Numbered from the stretch's first letter, positions 16,636-26,360 are shown. The stretch: 64,000 nucleotides of DNA from Temperatibacter marinus (GCF_031598375.1 NZ_CP123872.1:1364001-1428000), one strand, 5' to 3'. The notes: generated from the sequence alone by a model not told the origin. Translations and numbers: made by a program.

Positions 16636-18031
16636 TTGTGAGTTGTATAAATCGCAGAAGTTGAATGACCATTGAGACTACAACGCCCATCAGTGTGCCA
16701 AGAAACAACCCTTTTAGACCCATCTCGAAAGTAAAAGCCAGTATGTAGCAGGCAGGCAGCATGACGCCAATGAAACTGGTGCTTTGGATGACTGTCGGGA
16801 TCCATGTTTCTTTCACGCCGCGTAAAAAATTAGAAACTAACATTTGTGCGGCATCAAAGAACATCATTAAAACGAAGAGTAATGCCAAGGAAACAAGAGC
16901 GTCTTGAACAGCAGTATCGTTACTAAAAATACCAATTAAAGGGGCTGGCATTAACAGGATACTGACACCCAGTCCTCCTACAATAAGGACGTTTAAGATA
17001 AGTGCGCTGATGCCCGCCAAAATCGTATCAAGACGATCTCGACGGGAAAAAGCAATTCCAACGCGCACTGCAGCGGCACCGCCAATGCCTAGGGATATCA
17101 TTAAGGGAAGACCGTTGACTTGGCTTACAACACCATGAGCAGCAAGAGGAATGGTGCCAAGCCACCCCGCAAAGATGACCAAAGCACTAAAAGCAATGAC
17201 TTCAGCAGCGAGGGAAACGCCTGAGGCATAGCCTAATTGCCTTTGATCAGCCCAGTCAGACCATCGCTGTCCGTGAGGGTCTCTTACACCAAAGCGTCTC
17301 AGACTCGGGGCATGCCAAATGTAAAGCATCATACCAAGTCCCATTATCCAGCGGACGACAGTGGTTGTCCAGGCCGACCCTTCTGCCCCTAGAGAGGGGA
17401 TGAATCCTGTATAGGGCATTAGGGCAGAGTCACTATTCACCCCATAGATCAAAAGTATATTTAGGCCGATGTTAACAATGTTGGCGATAACCATGATCTT
17501 TAATCCTACATCAGGGCGCTTAACGCCTTCAAGGAACATAAAACAGCAAATAAATAAAATCTGCCCCGGCATCCCGATCCCTAAAATTTGAATGATCTTA
17601 CCACTCTCTTGTGTAATCTCTGGCGCTTGACCCAGTGCTTCTAAAATGAAAGGGGCGGGAATAGATAACAAGAGGACAAAAAGACTGATGAAGCCAGTAA
17701 AAGGCAGGCTGCGCCGCCAAACCCGGCCACACTCTTGATAATCTTTGGCCCCATAAGCATTGGATGTATAGACCATGACACCCATTAAAATCCCGAGCGC
17801 AATCACATTGGTAAACATGATTATAGACTGGTTCGCAAGATTGAGCCAAGCTAAGTGAGCAGTGGCAAAATGTCCGACCATAGCCATATCTACAAGATTA
17901 AGGGTTAACATCCCAACGCGCATACCCATGGTTGGGACAGCAAGCCTGACAAGCTCACTGAACTGACGCTTAAAGCGTCCAAACATCCATCCCGCAGGAT
18001 GCGGTGTTTCTCTATCCCATTTTATGCTCAC
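16619..18031 (-). CDS. MATE family multidrug/metabolite efflux protein
   Basis: The 470-residue protein has about twelve transmembrane helices in two related halves, as expected for a MATE cation-coupled antiporter. Helix 1 region reads LVRLAVPTMGMRVGMLTLNL followed by VDMAMVGHF, close to the NorM signature. The second half starts near GVSLAAEVIAFSALV. It would export cationic compounds or metabolites, but the substrate is not predictable. Start is GTG with AAGGA 6 bases upstream. The stop codon lies at the tip of the shared terminator hairpin with accA. Confidence 0.88.
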   Translation of the reverse strand: MSIKWDRETPHPAGWMFGRFKRQFSELVRLAVPTMGMRVGMLTLNLVDMAMVGHFATAHLAWLNLANQSIIMFTNVIALGILMGVMVYTSNAYGAKDYQECGRVWRRSLPFTGFISLFVLLLSIPAPFILEALGQAPEITQESGKIIQILGIGMPGQILFICCFMFLEGVKRPDVGLKIMVIANIVNIGLNILLIYGVNSDSALMPYTGFIPSLGAEGSAWTTTVVRWIMGLGMMLYIWHAPSLRRFGVRDPHGQRWSDWADQRQLGYASGVSLAAEVIAFSALVIFAGWLGTIPLAAHGVVSQVNGLPLMISLGIGGAAAVRVGIAFSRRDRLDTILAGISALILNVLIVGGLGVSILLMPAPLIGIFSNDTAVQDALVSLALLFVLMMFFDAAQMLVSNFLRGVKETWIPTVIQSTSFIGVMLPACYILAFTFEMGLKGLFLGTLMGVVVSMVIQLLRFIQLTKKPTS

Positions 18032-18137
18032 AAGAGATCCTTGATAAAAACCTTGATTAATCCAGCAACCATTTGCACAATAGCGCCCAAACTACAAACA
18101 TAAAGTTGAAATAACCTTATCTTGGGAGGGGAAGGCT

Positions 18138-19889
18138 ATGTCAGAACTCACAAAACTAAATGAAGGGGCACCAGGTCCTATTACCACGGGTGCTTATCCA
18201 GAGCTTACACCCTATGCAATAGGGGTTGGCTATTTTCTTGGTGTCATTATTGCCATAGCCATTGGTTATGCTTCTTTGAAGCTTGGTTTCTCAATAGAAG
18301 GATCAGAACTTGCTGCTATTCTTGGATTTGGTATTCTAAGGGGTATTTTGCGGCGCCGATCGATCGTAGAAAATAATGTAACACAAACGGTGGCATCCGC
18401 TGTCAACGGGGCCTCAAGTGGTTTGATGTTCTCTGTGCCGGCTATCTTTATTCTAGGCTATGGGCAAGAATTGAACCCAATGATTGTAACATTCGGTGCA
18501 ATTGCCGGTGCTTTTCTAGGTATTGCTTTTATCATTCCGCTTCGGAAACAAATGATTGATTTTGAACGGCTTACCTATCCAGGCGGCGTAGCAGTGGCCA
18601 GTATTCTGAAGTCTCCGGGGGCGGGCATTGAAAAGGCCAAGCTTTTAATGGGAGCGCTGTTATTTTCAGGGGTTCTTCATTTCCTATCAATTCAATTTGA
18701 TATTCATGATTTACATGTGGGGGATTGGCTTGGTGTCTCTGAAGAAAACGCCTATCTCAATCTTATGTTCTACGCCTCTCTTATGACTGTTGGTGTTGGC
18801 TTTATTGCCGGACGCGGGGGTGTTGCTTTTATCATTGGTGGATTTGTTTGTTACTTCTTTCTTGCGCCAATGCTTGATCTAACAGGGAATCTGCCGGTTG
18901 ATGCAGCTGGGGCGGTTATAACAGATGCCAATGCATTGCGGGTTGGCTTGTTTAGGCCAACTGGGATTGGGATGCTAATCGGGGGAGCGATCATCGGGGT
19001 ACTCTTTGCCTTACCGCTTATTAAATCTGCAGTAAAATCGATGCAGAATAGTGCGAAAGTAGAAAGCGCGATGAGTCGGGATGAAATGCCAATTAAGCTC
19101 TTGTATTTTGCTATTGTCGGCGCAGCAATTTTACTGATGGTGATGGCTTGGACATCGGCTGAAAATGTTGGAATTGGTCGCGGGATTGCCATGGGTTTGC
19201 TAGGGACACTCTGGATTTGGATGGCGGGTATTATCCTGTCTGAGGCCATCGGTCGGACCAATTGGTCCCCGCTTTCCGGCATGACACTGGTTGCGGTGAC
19301 AATCCTTATCATGCTCACAAACGGCATGGAAACTTCTCAGGCTATCGTTGCTGCAGTGACTGTCGGCGCTGCCACTTGTGTGGCTATGAGCCAGGCAACC
19401 GACTTAATGTTGGATATGAAAACTGGCTATCTTGTTGGCGCGACACCGCGGCAGCAGCAGATGGGTCAATTTTTTGGTGCTTGGCTTGGACCCATTGTGA
19501 TCATCATCTTAATCTATGTTCTTCATCAAGCCTTTGGCTTAGGGTCTGACGAATTGCCTGCGCCTCAGGGTCAAGCCCTTGCTTCGATGGTTAGCGGGAT
19601 TACAGGTGGTGACGTACCTATGGAGAAATATGCGGCAGGCGCATTATTGGGTGGCTTACTATCCGCCATGATGACCGGTCTTGGGATTACGGTAGGTCTT
19701 GGATTTTATCTCCCCTTTAATATTGTACTGACTTATTCAGTTGGGACATTGCTTCGTGAAATTACGGACCGGAAGATGGGCACCCATTGGTCAGACAACA
19801 AAGGCATTCCTATTGCGGCAGGCTTGATTGTTGGTGAAGCCTTGGTTGGGGTTGGTAATGCTGTTTATAAAATTGCGACAGCGATGTAA
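18138..19889 (+). CDS. OPT family oligopeptide transporter
   Basis: The 583-residue integral membrane protein matches the OPT/YSL superfamily. It has an N-terminal ELTPYAIGVGYFLGVIIAIA, then SAVNGASSGLMFSVPAIFILG, RKQMIDFERLTYPGGVAVA, and many further hydrophobic segments. OPT proteins import oligopeptides or metal-chelate conjugates with protons. A strong GGGAGGGGAAGG precedes the ATG. The next two genes follow with gaps of 11 and 3 bases. The last encodes an exported dipeptidase-like amidohydrolase, so peptide uptake and hydrolysis is the likely theme. Confidence 0.88.
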   Translation: MSELTKLNEGAPGPITTGAYPELTPYAIGVGYFLGVIIAIAIGYASLKLGFSIEGSELAAILGFGILRGILRRRSIVENNVTQTVASAVNGASSGLMFSVPAIFILGYGQELNPMIVTFGAIAGAFLGIAFIIPLRKQMIDFERLTYPGGVAVASILKSPGAGIEKAKLLMGALLFSGVLHFLSIQFDIHDLHVGDWLGVSEENAYLNLMFYASLMTVGVGFIAGRGGVAFIIGGFVCYFFLAPMLDLTGNLPVDAAGAVITDANALRVGLFRPTGIGMLIGGAIIGVLFALPLIKSAVKSMQNSAKVESAMSRDEMPIKLLYFAIVGAAILLMVMAWTSAENVGIGRGIAMGLLGTLWIWMAGIILSEAIGRTNWSPLSGMTLVAVTILIMLTNGMETSQAIVAAVTVGAATCVAMSQATDLMLDMKTGYLVGATPRQQQMGQFFGAWLGPIVIIILIYVLHQAFGLGSDELPAPQGQALASMVSGITGGDVPMEKYAAGALLGGLLSAMMTGLGITVGLGFYLPFNIVLTYSVGTLLREITDRKMGTHWSDNKGIPIAAGLIVGEALVGVGNAVYKIATAM

Positions 19890-19900
19890 GGAGAAAAGAA

Positions 19901-20437
19901 ATGCTTACTATTGCGAAACTTATTATCATTGCAGCTTTTCTTACAGGGGCTTTCTTAGCAAGCCTCGATGAAGATGCTGTCAATTGGACCTATTTTATTC
20001 CTGTCATTTTTGGGGGTATTATTGGCATCACTCTCTTAAAGGTCGGTGAAAAAGCGGCGGCTCAAGACGATAGTCTGCTGGCAGCGGATAAAGAGATGTT
20101 AGAGGTTAGTCTTCAGAATATCTTGAAAAACCTAAGAGATTTAGACGGCCGGAAAGAAAAAATACCAACCTATGAAATGAGATTTGAGATCGATAAAATT
20201 TTCAGGACTGATTTGAATAATTTTGCTGACAGTCGAGAGAGTATGAAACATTTATTTGGCCTGATGGCATATGCGGATATCATGTCTTCTTTCGCTGCAG
20301 GCGAGCGCTATTTGAACCGGGTTTGGTCCGCTTCTACAGATGGCTATGTGGATGAAGTCTTGGCTTATGTCTCTAAATCCCATTCACAATTTGAGCATGC
20401 CTTAGAAGAATGGCAACGCTACGAAAGTAAAGGATAA
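19901..20437 (+). CDS. Unknown two-span membrane protein in the OPT operon
   Basis: I do not recognise this 178-residue protein. Two hydrophobic helices lie at about residues 4-22 (IAKLIIIAAFLTGAFLASL) and 29-46 (WTYFIPVIFGGIIGITLL), followed by a soluble, charged, mostly helical domain of some 130 residues. That domain includes EVSLQNILKNLRDLDGR and SKSHSQFEHALEEWQRY. AAGGAG lies 8 bases before the ATG. It sits 11 bases after the OPT gene and 3 bases before the amidohydrolase, so it is probably translated with them. It may be an accessory subunit or regulator of the transporter. Confidence 0.8.
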   Translation: MLTIAKLIIIAAFLTGAFLASLDEDAVNWTYFIPVIFGGIIGITLLKVGEKAAAQDDSLLAADKEMLEVSLQNILKNLRDLDGRKEKIPTYEMRFEIDKIFRTDLNNFADSRESMKHLFGLMAYADIMSSFAAGERYLNRVWSASTDGYVDEVLAYVSKSHSQFEHALEEWQRYESKG

Positions 20438-20440
20438 GTT

Positions 20441-21706
20441 ATGAAAAAAATTCTACACAACAGCTCAGCGATTCTCGCAGCTTTATGGATGAGTTCAGCG
20501 GCCCTTGCTGAAGATATAATTCTGAAACCTAAACAGGTTCTGGATGTGGTGAGCGGAAAAATGCTGAAAGGCGCAGCGGTTCATGTAAAAGACGGTAAAA
20601 TCGTGGCTGTCGGCAACGTGAGTGTTGATGGGGCTAAGGTGATTGACCTTAAAGAGAAGACACTCTTACCTGGGTTGATGGATATGCATGTTCACCTTAC
20701 GGGCGATCCAACGGAAGGCTTTTTTGCAGATGTTTCTTATTCCCAGCCTCGGTATGCAGTGCGTGCGGTTAGATTGGCAAAAAGAACCCTAATGGCAGGC
20801 TTTACAACTGTGCGTAATCTTGGTGCTGGTGGATATAGTGTGATTGCTGTTCGCGACGGTATCAATGCCGGGGAGATTATGGGGCCGCGTATATGGGCGG
20901 CAGGCAATAGTATTGGTATTGTGGGCGGACACTGTGACAATAATTGGTCACCCCCAGAGGCGAATGCTCAGTCAGGCGGCGCCGCGAATGGTCCATGGGC
21001 CGTGCGCGCAAAGGTACGCGAGAATATTAAATACGGTGCGAATACCATCAAGATTTGCGCAACTGGGGGCGTTTTTTCTAAAGGGACAAGTGTCGGTGCT
21101 CAGCAGATGGTTTTAGAAGAAATGAAAGCCGCGGTGGATGAAGCTCATCTAAGGGGCCGCATCATTGCGGCTCATGCGCACGGCACAAGTGGTATTAAAG
21201 ATGCCATCAGAGCTGGTGTAGATAGTATCGAACATTGTTCTTTCCTTGATCAGGAAGGCATTGATCTGGCCTTGAAACATGGCACGTATCTCTCTTGTGA
21301 TATTTATAATACAGAATATACCTTGGCTTTTGGTGAAGCGAACGGCGTGCCTGAAGAAAACATCAATAAAGAGAAGATGGTTTCAAAAGCCCAGCGGGAG
21401 AGCTTTAGAAAGGCCCACGAGGCTGGTGTGAAACTTGTCTTTGGATCTGATGCTGCCATTTACCCACACGGAGATAATGCGAAACAGTTTTCTGTTATGG
21501 TGAAGTTTGGAATGACTCCGCTTGAGTCTATTCAAGCAGCAACAATTACTTCTGCGGCTTTGCTAAAACAGGAGAAATCCTTAGGCCAGATTAAAGCTGG
21601 ATTTTTAGCAGATATCATTGCTGTAGACGGAGATCCGACACAGAATGTCAAAGTCTTAGAGAATGTAAGCTTTGTTATGAAAGACGGTAAAGTCTATAAA
21701 AAATAA
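20441..21706 (+). CDS. Exported amidohydrolase (Xaa-Pro dipeptidase/imidazolonepropionase-like)
   Basis: The 421-residue metal-dependent hydrolase begins with a signal peptide (ILAALWMSSAALAED). Metal ligands of the amidohydrolase superfamily are visible: HxH in MDMHVHL, the carboxylated lysine in NTIKICATGGV, His in IAAHAHG and SIEHCSF, and Asp in VFGSDAAI. Close relatives cleave dipeptides with C-terminal Arg/Lys or proline bonds, so a periplasmic dipeptidase role fits the OPT transporter upstream. The C-terminal strand returns to the small beta-sandwich (LGQIKAGFLADIIAVDGDP). A terminator follows 22 bases downstream. Confidence 0.87.
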   Translation: MKKILHNSSAILAALWMSSAALAEDIILKPKQVLDVVSGKMLKGAAVHVKDGKIVAVGNVSVDGAKVIDLKEKTLLPGLMDMHVHLTGDPTEGFFADVSYSQPRYAVRAVRLAKRTLMAGFTTVRNLGAGGYSVIAVRDGINAGEIMGPRIWAAGNSIGIVGGHCDNNWSPPEANAQSGGAANGPWAVRAKVRENIKYGANTIKICATGGVFSKGTSVGAQQMVLEEMKAAVDEAHLRGRIIAAHAHGTSGIKDAIRAGVDSIEHCSFLDQEGIDLALKHGTYLSCDIYNTEYTLAFGEANGVPEENINKEKMVSKAQRESFRKAHEAGVKLVFGSDAAIYPHGDNAKQFSVMVKFGMTPLESIQAATITSAALLKQEKSLGQIKAGFLADIIAVDGDPTQNVKVLENVSFVMKDGKVYKK

Positions 21707-21727
21707 ATTGACGATTGAAAATTTAAC

Positions 21728-21760
21728 AAGCCTGAAGTTTAGCGCTTCAGGCTTTTTTTA
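21728..21760. terminator. Bidirectional terminator between amidohydrolase and flavin oxidoreductase
   Basis: AAGCCTGAAG (21728-21737) pairs perfectly with CTTCAGGCTT (21745-21754), and the plus-strand side is followed by a T-run. The stop codon of the opposing gene (21739-21741) lies inside the 7-base loop. Confidence 0.9.
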
Positions 21761-23046
21761 TAGGCCTTTGCTAACTTGTTGTCCTTAGTGAAATTACTGA
21801 AAATTGCCTTGAAAAGGCCCTGCGTTAAGGTTGGCATCGTGCCGGCTCCCATCTCCCGTAATTTTTCATAATACCATCCCATAACTCCTAAACCATGTGC
21901 CAGCTTTAGAATGTTAAACGGGCTTGTTGGCTTGAGCCACCAGCTGGTTGGAATGAAATGATCCTCGCTGGGAAGCTTTGCGATTGAACCATTTAACAGG
22001 TCTTTGGTGCAAAGCGGAAAAGGGACCATTGGGCGAGCCAAACCAATGAGGTCAGATTCGCCGTTTGATAAGGCTTCGTTCATGACATCTTTACTGCGGA
22101 AACCTCCCGTAATCATGAGAGGCATATCAGCGATCTTTTGTATGGCAGTTGCATAGTGAAGAAAAAAAGCTTCGCGAACTTTTGTGCTCGATTTCATCTG
22201 TGTTTCATCTTCAAAAACAGGTTCCAAAGCGCCGTCTAAACCGACCATTTTTGGTTGCTCATATGTGCCCCCAGAGATTTCAAGAAAATCTATGTTCAGG
22301 GCATTCAGCCATTTTACCACCTTCAAGCAATCCTCAAAGGAAAAGCCACCCTTTTGAAAATCGGCACTATTGAGTTTCACCGCAACACCAAAGCCGTCCC
22401 CTGTGACTTTTTGAACTTCTGAAACGACTTCAATGAGCAGGCGTGCTCGATTTTCAAGATTGCCGCCCCATCGATCTGATCGTTTGTTAGATTTTGGAGA
22501 AAGAAATTGGCTGAGAAGATAGCCGTGAGCGCCGTGAATTTGAACGCCTTTAAATCCAGCTTCTTCACATGCTTTTGCGGCAAGTGAGAATTTGCCTATA
22601 AGGGCTTCTAATTCTGCTTCAGTAAGGCTCACGGGTTTTCCGTATTGACCGCCAGGGAGGGACAGTTGGACATCACTGGCTGATTTGGGTTTTTTATTTA
22701 TATTAATAGGTGTTTGTCGACCACTATGAGACAATTGGACAAAACAGGCTGTCTCATATTGCTGAGACGCAAAAGCGAATTTTTTAAGCGCGTCCATGCG
22801 CTCATCGCTCTGAGGTCCATCAATGACAATGTTACCAGCTCGTTCCAAGTGAAAACGATCAACCATTACATTGCCCGTGATTAATAATCCTGTGTCAGAT
22901 TTCGCCCATAGATCATAGAGACGACAGTGGTCCATAGTGGCCAGGCCATTCTCATCAGCAAGGCCTTCTGTCATGGCAGCTTTTGCAAGGCGGTTTTTTA
23001 GATTAAGCCCGCAGGGAAGAATGTAACTGTCTTGAATTTGCGGCAT
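21739..23046 (-). CDS. NADH:flavin oxidoreductase (old yellow enzyme family)
   Basis: The 435-residue protein is an FMN-dependent TIM-barrel ene-reductase. The start is followed by NLKNRLAKAAMTEGLAD, then VQLSHSGRQTP, GVQIHGAHGYLLSQFLSP, NKRSDRWGG and, late in the barrel, the phosphate-binding MITGGFRSKD and IGLARPMV. It has only the barrel domain and not the FeS/FAD modules of 2,4-dienoyl-CoA reductase. The substrate is unknown: an enone, nitro compound or enoyl derivative. GGGAGC precedes the ATG at 23046, while the ATG at 23058 lacks an SD. Confidence 0.85.
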   Translation of the reverse strand: MPQIQDSYILPCGLNLKNRLAKAAMTEGLADENGLATMDHCRLYDLWAKSDTGLLITGNVMVDRFHLERAGNIVIDGPQSDERMDALKKFAFASQQYETACFVQLSHSGRQTPININKKPKSASDVQLSLPGGQYGKPVSLTEAELEALIGKFSLAAKACEEAGFKGVQIHGAHGYLLSQFLSPKSNKRSDRWGGNLENRARLLIEVVSEVQKVTGDGFGVAVKLNSADFQKGGFSFEDCLKVVKWLNALNIDFLEISGGTYEQPKMVGLDGALEPVFEDETQMKSSTKVREAFFLHYATAIQKIADMPLMITGGFRSKDVMNEALSNGESDLIGLARPMVPFPLCTKDLLNGSIAKLPSEDHFIPTSWWLKPTSPFNILKLAHGLGVMGWYYEKLREMGAGTMPTLTQGLFKAIFSNFTKDNKLAKAYKKSLKR

Positions 23047-23108
23047 GAAAGCTCCCATATGTTTGGAGTGATTGTAGGGTCTTTTTCGTGCTTTTCAATA
23101 GAGGACAA

Positions 23109-23135
23109 AAAAAACGCCGCCAAGGGCAGCGTTTT
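23109..23135 (-). terminator. Intrinsic terminator of the POT permease gene
   Basis: On the minus strand AACGC-TGCC and GGCGGCGTT pair around CTT, followed by a run of T residues. It lies about 20 bases after the permease stop. Confidence 0.8.
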
Positions 23136-23154
23136 CTCTCTTCACTTTAAGACT

Positions 23155-24714
23155 TTAGCTTTTGGCTGCTTCCGTTTCTAGCTGCATGGCAAAACGATAG
23201 GTCCATTTACCATAAACATATAGGCCGAATGTGGTGATCAGCCCAACAGCCCCCATCACATACCAAACTGTGCCAATATTATTTGCAGCATACATGCTAG
23301 CAGTTAACACATCAGGATTTTGGCCTGTAACTTCAACAAGTTTTTGAAAAGCTTCACCAATTGGGACAGCTTTTTCACTGGCATCGACACCTTGTGTATT
23401 TAGCATCTCTCGAGCGATGGTATCCTTATCAGAATATGCGCCGTAAAGTGTCGGGCCAACTTTACTCTCTAGAACCCAACCAAAGCCTATGGGGAATTGA
23501 CTAAAACCAAGATACATAGCTTTTTTGTCGTGGGGAGCAATATTGCCTAGATATTCACTGCATTTCGGTGATGATAACATTTCCCCGAAAGAAAAGCAGA
23601 CAATTGCAGCAACGATGACCCATGCCGCATTTGCGCCCGCGAATAAGAGAAGGGCCGCTGAAGCTAGAAATGTTCCAAGGGCCATGCTTGAAACGGCTTT
23701 CAGTTTGGCACTCCATCCAGCCACTAAGAAACAGATGGATAAAATTAAGAAGGCGTTTAAATTCACCAAACCTTCTGGGCTGATGGTTTTGCCGTCTTGA
23801 GACATGCCCATGGCGAATATGGCCACAGGATTGCTGGTCCCTTCTGCGCCAAATAGATCATTCACTAATACTTTTGTATCTACCCAATCACGGAAGTAGA
23901 GTGGCGCGATATCCCAAAAGGCCATCAACATAAACCAAAAACCAGAGAAGAGTAGAATATACCATAAGAGCACGGGGTTTTTCAGCTCTACTAAACTTGC
24001 TTTCCAAAGGGATGCTTCTTTTTCGCCACTTTCCTTAAGTTTAGCTCTACGGGCTAGGCGCGCTTCTTTGTCTGGCTCTTTATAAGTTAAAAGGAGAAGG
24101 AAGTTCAGACTGATGATAGCGGCGCATGCATAAAAAATATTTTCCCAGGCCAGTTGACGCAGTTGTGCAGAAATAAGGGGGCCGATAAAGGCCCCTATAT
24201 TTACTGTTTGATAGAAGACCCCCCATGCTATGGAGCTATTTGTTCTATCAGTTGATTTGACGATTGTCCCTTGCAAGCCGGGTTTGAAAATCCCCGTACC
24301 AAAGGCCAAGACAACAGCACCGGCTGAAAAACCCATAGGGGTTGGGAACCACGCCATAAGCAGATAGCCTAAGATTTTGAAAACTGTTGAGGCGAAGATG
24401 GTTTCCTTATAGCCATAGCGATCTGAGAGCCCCCCTGTGAGGACAGGGACAAAAGTTTGTACTAAAGCCCAGATAACAAAGATATTGGCAAGGTCAGCAG
24501 GACGCAGGCCAAGGCCCCCATTTGCTGCGCTGTCAGTCACATAAAGGCTTGAAAGAGACCTAACTCCGTAATAAGCAAGGCGCTCGACAATCTCCATGCC
24601 ACCGCAAATCCAAAAGACATAAGACAGGCTTGCAATTGCTGCAAAGGTACCCAGCTGTTCCACATCTTTTATACTCGTGGTTTGTTTCGTTTCGGTTATT
24701 TTATTCTCACTCAT
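23155..24714 (-). CDS. POT/PTR2 family proton-coupled peptide transporter
   Basis: The 519-residue major-facilitator protein carries the POT signature ExxERxxYYG in the first helix (GGMEIVERLAYYGVRSL). It also has YQTVNIGAFIGPLISAQLR in the helix-5 region, and around twelve hydrophobic segments. Family members import di- and tripeptides with protons. A large periplasmic or cytoplasmic insert near VNDLFGAEGTSNPVAIF is unusual. The start at 24714 has GGAGG 8-9 bases upstream; the alternatives at 24720 and 24729 lie inside that SD. With the OPT transporter 4 kb away it suggests peptide scavenging. Confidence 0.87.
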   Translation of the reverse strand: MSENKITETKQTTSIKDVEQLGTFAAIASLSYVFWICGGMEIVERLAYYGVRSLSSLYVTDSAANGGLGLRPADLANIFVIWALVQTFVPVLTGGLSDRYGYKETIFASTVFKILGYLLMAWFPTPMGFSAGAVVLAFGTGIFKPGLQGTIVKSTDRTNSSIAWGVFYQTVNIGAFIGPLISAQLRQLAWENIFYACAAIISLNFLLLLTYKEPDKEARLARRAKLKESGEKEASLWKASLVELKNPVLLWYILLFSGFWFMLMAFWDIAPLYFRDWVDTKVLVNDLFGAEGTSNPVAIFAMGMSQDGKTISPEGLVNLNAFLILSICFLVAGWSAKLKAVSSMALGTFLASAALLLFAGANAAWVIVAAIVCFSFGEMLSSPKCSEYLGNIAPHDKKAMYLGFSQFPIGFGWVLESKVGPTLYGAYSDKDTIAREMLNTQGVDASEKAVPIGEAFQKLVEVTGQNPDVLTASMYAANNIGTVWYVMGAVGLITTFGLYVYGKWTYRFAMQLETEAAKS

Positions 24715-24751
24715 GACCATCCCTCCCAAGGAACACTAATGATTAATAATA

Positions 24752-24777
24752 GAAAAAGGCCCCCAAAAGGGAGCCTT
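24752..24777 (-). terminator. Intrinsic terminator of the NhaC-type gene
   Basis: On the minus strand AAGGCTCCC and GGGGGCCTT pair around TTTT with one mismatch and run into a T-tract. It lies 10 bases after the antiporter stop. Confidence 0.8.
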
Positions 24778-24786
24778 GGCTGTATT

Positions 24787-26280
24787 TTATTCTGCTGCTT
24801 CTGATTTTGGTGAAGGTTTGACAAAAATCACTTTGAAAAGGAACCATGCACTGACAAGAGCGACAATTGGACTAAAGATATTGAAGAAAGCATAAGGTAG
24901 ATAGTCAATTGTTGCCACCCCTAGAGCTCCGGCCATAAAGGCACCACAAGTGTTCCATGGAATAAGAGCAGATGTTACGGTTCCTGCATCTTCAATCGCG
25001 CGAGATAGATTGCGTGAATCTAAATTTCGCTTTTCAAATTCTGCCTTATACATTCGGCCTGGCATCACGATAGACATATACTGATCAGAGGCGATAAGGT
25101 TGGTGCCAAAGGCAGTTGCAAGAGTACTGGCAAGCAGTCCACGCACAGTCGAGACTCGGGCCAAAATTGATTGAACCAGTTTATTCACTAAACCGGCCTT
25201 TTCCATCATACCACCGAATGCCATTGCTGAGATGATTAACCAGACGGTATTATTCATCGACGCCATACCGCCTTTATTGATGAGGCTATCTACTTGAGAA
25301 ACGCCTGTTTCAATGTTCAATCCGCCAAAAAGAACACTCCAAATACCTTTCAGTTGAACAAAAAATCCATTCATAAATTCTAAAGCCGTACCAGTTGAGA
25401 TAGAGCTCGTATTGGCCATTTTTAAGACAGCGTCTTGCTGGAAAAGGAGAGAAAAAATCACGCCAACTAAAGACCCTACGATGACAGAAGGAAGAGCAGG
25501 AATTTTTCTGTTGGCCATCACAAGAAGTACAACCATAGGGAAGAGCATATACCACGCGATATGGAATTCACTAGAAAGAGTTGCTTTTATTGTATCAATA
25601 GTAGGATCCGTAATAACGCCTTCTGCACCAAATCCTAGAAATGAGAAAAGGATCATGGCGATAATGAAAGCCGGAACTGTGGTCCATAACATATGTTTAA
25701 TATGTGCAAAAAGTTCAGTGCCTGCTACTGCCGGCGCTAAATTTGTTGTATCAGAAAGAGGGGATAATTTATCTCCCATATAGGCCCCAGAGATAACAGC
25801 ACCAGCAGTGATTGCAGGATCTAACTGCAGAGCAGAGGCAATGCCGATAAAAGCGACACCCACCGTCCCTGCTGTTGACCAGCTGGATCCAATCGAAATG
25901 GCAACAATTGCAGATATCAAGCATGCTGCAGGGTAAAATAGGGAGGGGTTTAACAATTCAATGCCGTAAATGATCATTGTGGGAACTGTGCCTGAAAGCA
26001 TCCAACTGCCAATCAGCATTCCTACACAAAATAATATGAGGATAGCGCCCATGGCCATTTGTATACCTGCCGTAAGCCCTTCTTGTAAGGCGTCCCATTT
26101 CAAGCCGTTTTTGTAAGCAATGAGGCCAGCGATAGCTGCTGACATGACGAGAGCAATCTGGTTTGGACCATAGGAACTATCTTCCCCATAGAGATAGACT
26201 GATGCTGCAAGTGATAAAATTAGAAATAGAACTGGAATGAGCGCATCCAGCATGGATGGCTGTTTAATATTCTCAGACAT
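24787..26280 (-). CDS. NhaC-family Na+/H+ antiporter
   Basis: The 497-residue protein has about a dozen membrane segments. Its NhaC-type motifs are SIGSSWSTAGTVGVAFIGIA, GDKLSPLSDTTNLAPAVAG and FGTNLIASDQYMSIVMPGR. Members exchange Na+ for H+, and some relatives exchange malate/lactate or other organic acids, so the exact substrates are open. AGGGAGTCGTA precedes the ATG. It has its own terminator. The adjacent peptide permease and antiporter are both ion-coupled, but nothing in the sequence links them in one transcript. Confidence 0.88.
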   Translation of the reverse strand: MSENIKQPSMLDALIPVLFLILSLAASVYLYGEDSSYGPNQIALVMSAAIAGLIAYKNGLKWDALQEGLTAGIQMAMGAILILFCVGMLIGSWMLSGTVPTMIIYGIELLNPSLFYPAACLISAIVAISIGSSWSTAGTVGVAFIGIASALQLDPAITAGAVISGAYMGDKLSPLSDTTNLAPAVAGTELFAHIKHMLWTTVPAFIIAMILFSFLGFGAEGVITDPTIDTIKATLSSEFHIAWYMLFPMVVLLVMANRKIPALPSVIVGSLVGVIFSLLFQQDAVLKMANTSSISTGTALEFMNGFFVQLKGIWSVLFGGLNIETGVSQVDSLINKGGMASMNNTVWLIISAMAFGGMMEKAGLVNKLVQSILARVSTVRGLLASTLATAFGTNLIASDQYMSIVMPGRMYKAEFEKRNLDSRNLSRAIEDAGTVTSALIPWNTCGAFMAGALGVATIDYLPYAFFNIFSPIVALVSAWFLFKVIFVKPSPKSEAAE

Positions 26281-26360
26281 TACGACTCCCTACCCAATGT
26301 ATTATGTGTGCATAACCTGTCATAGAATGGTGTAGATCGCAAGACTGGAAAGAAAAAGTC

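Noticed and set aside
18851-19327. 158-codon minus-strand frame inside the OPT gene
   Set aside because: Ile/Pro/Ser-rich low-complexity translation, the expected antisense of a hydrophobic membrane-protein gene.
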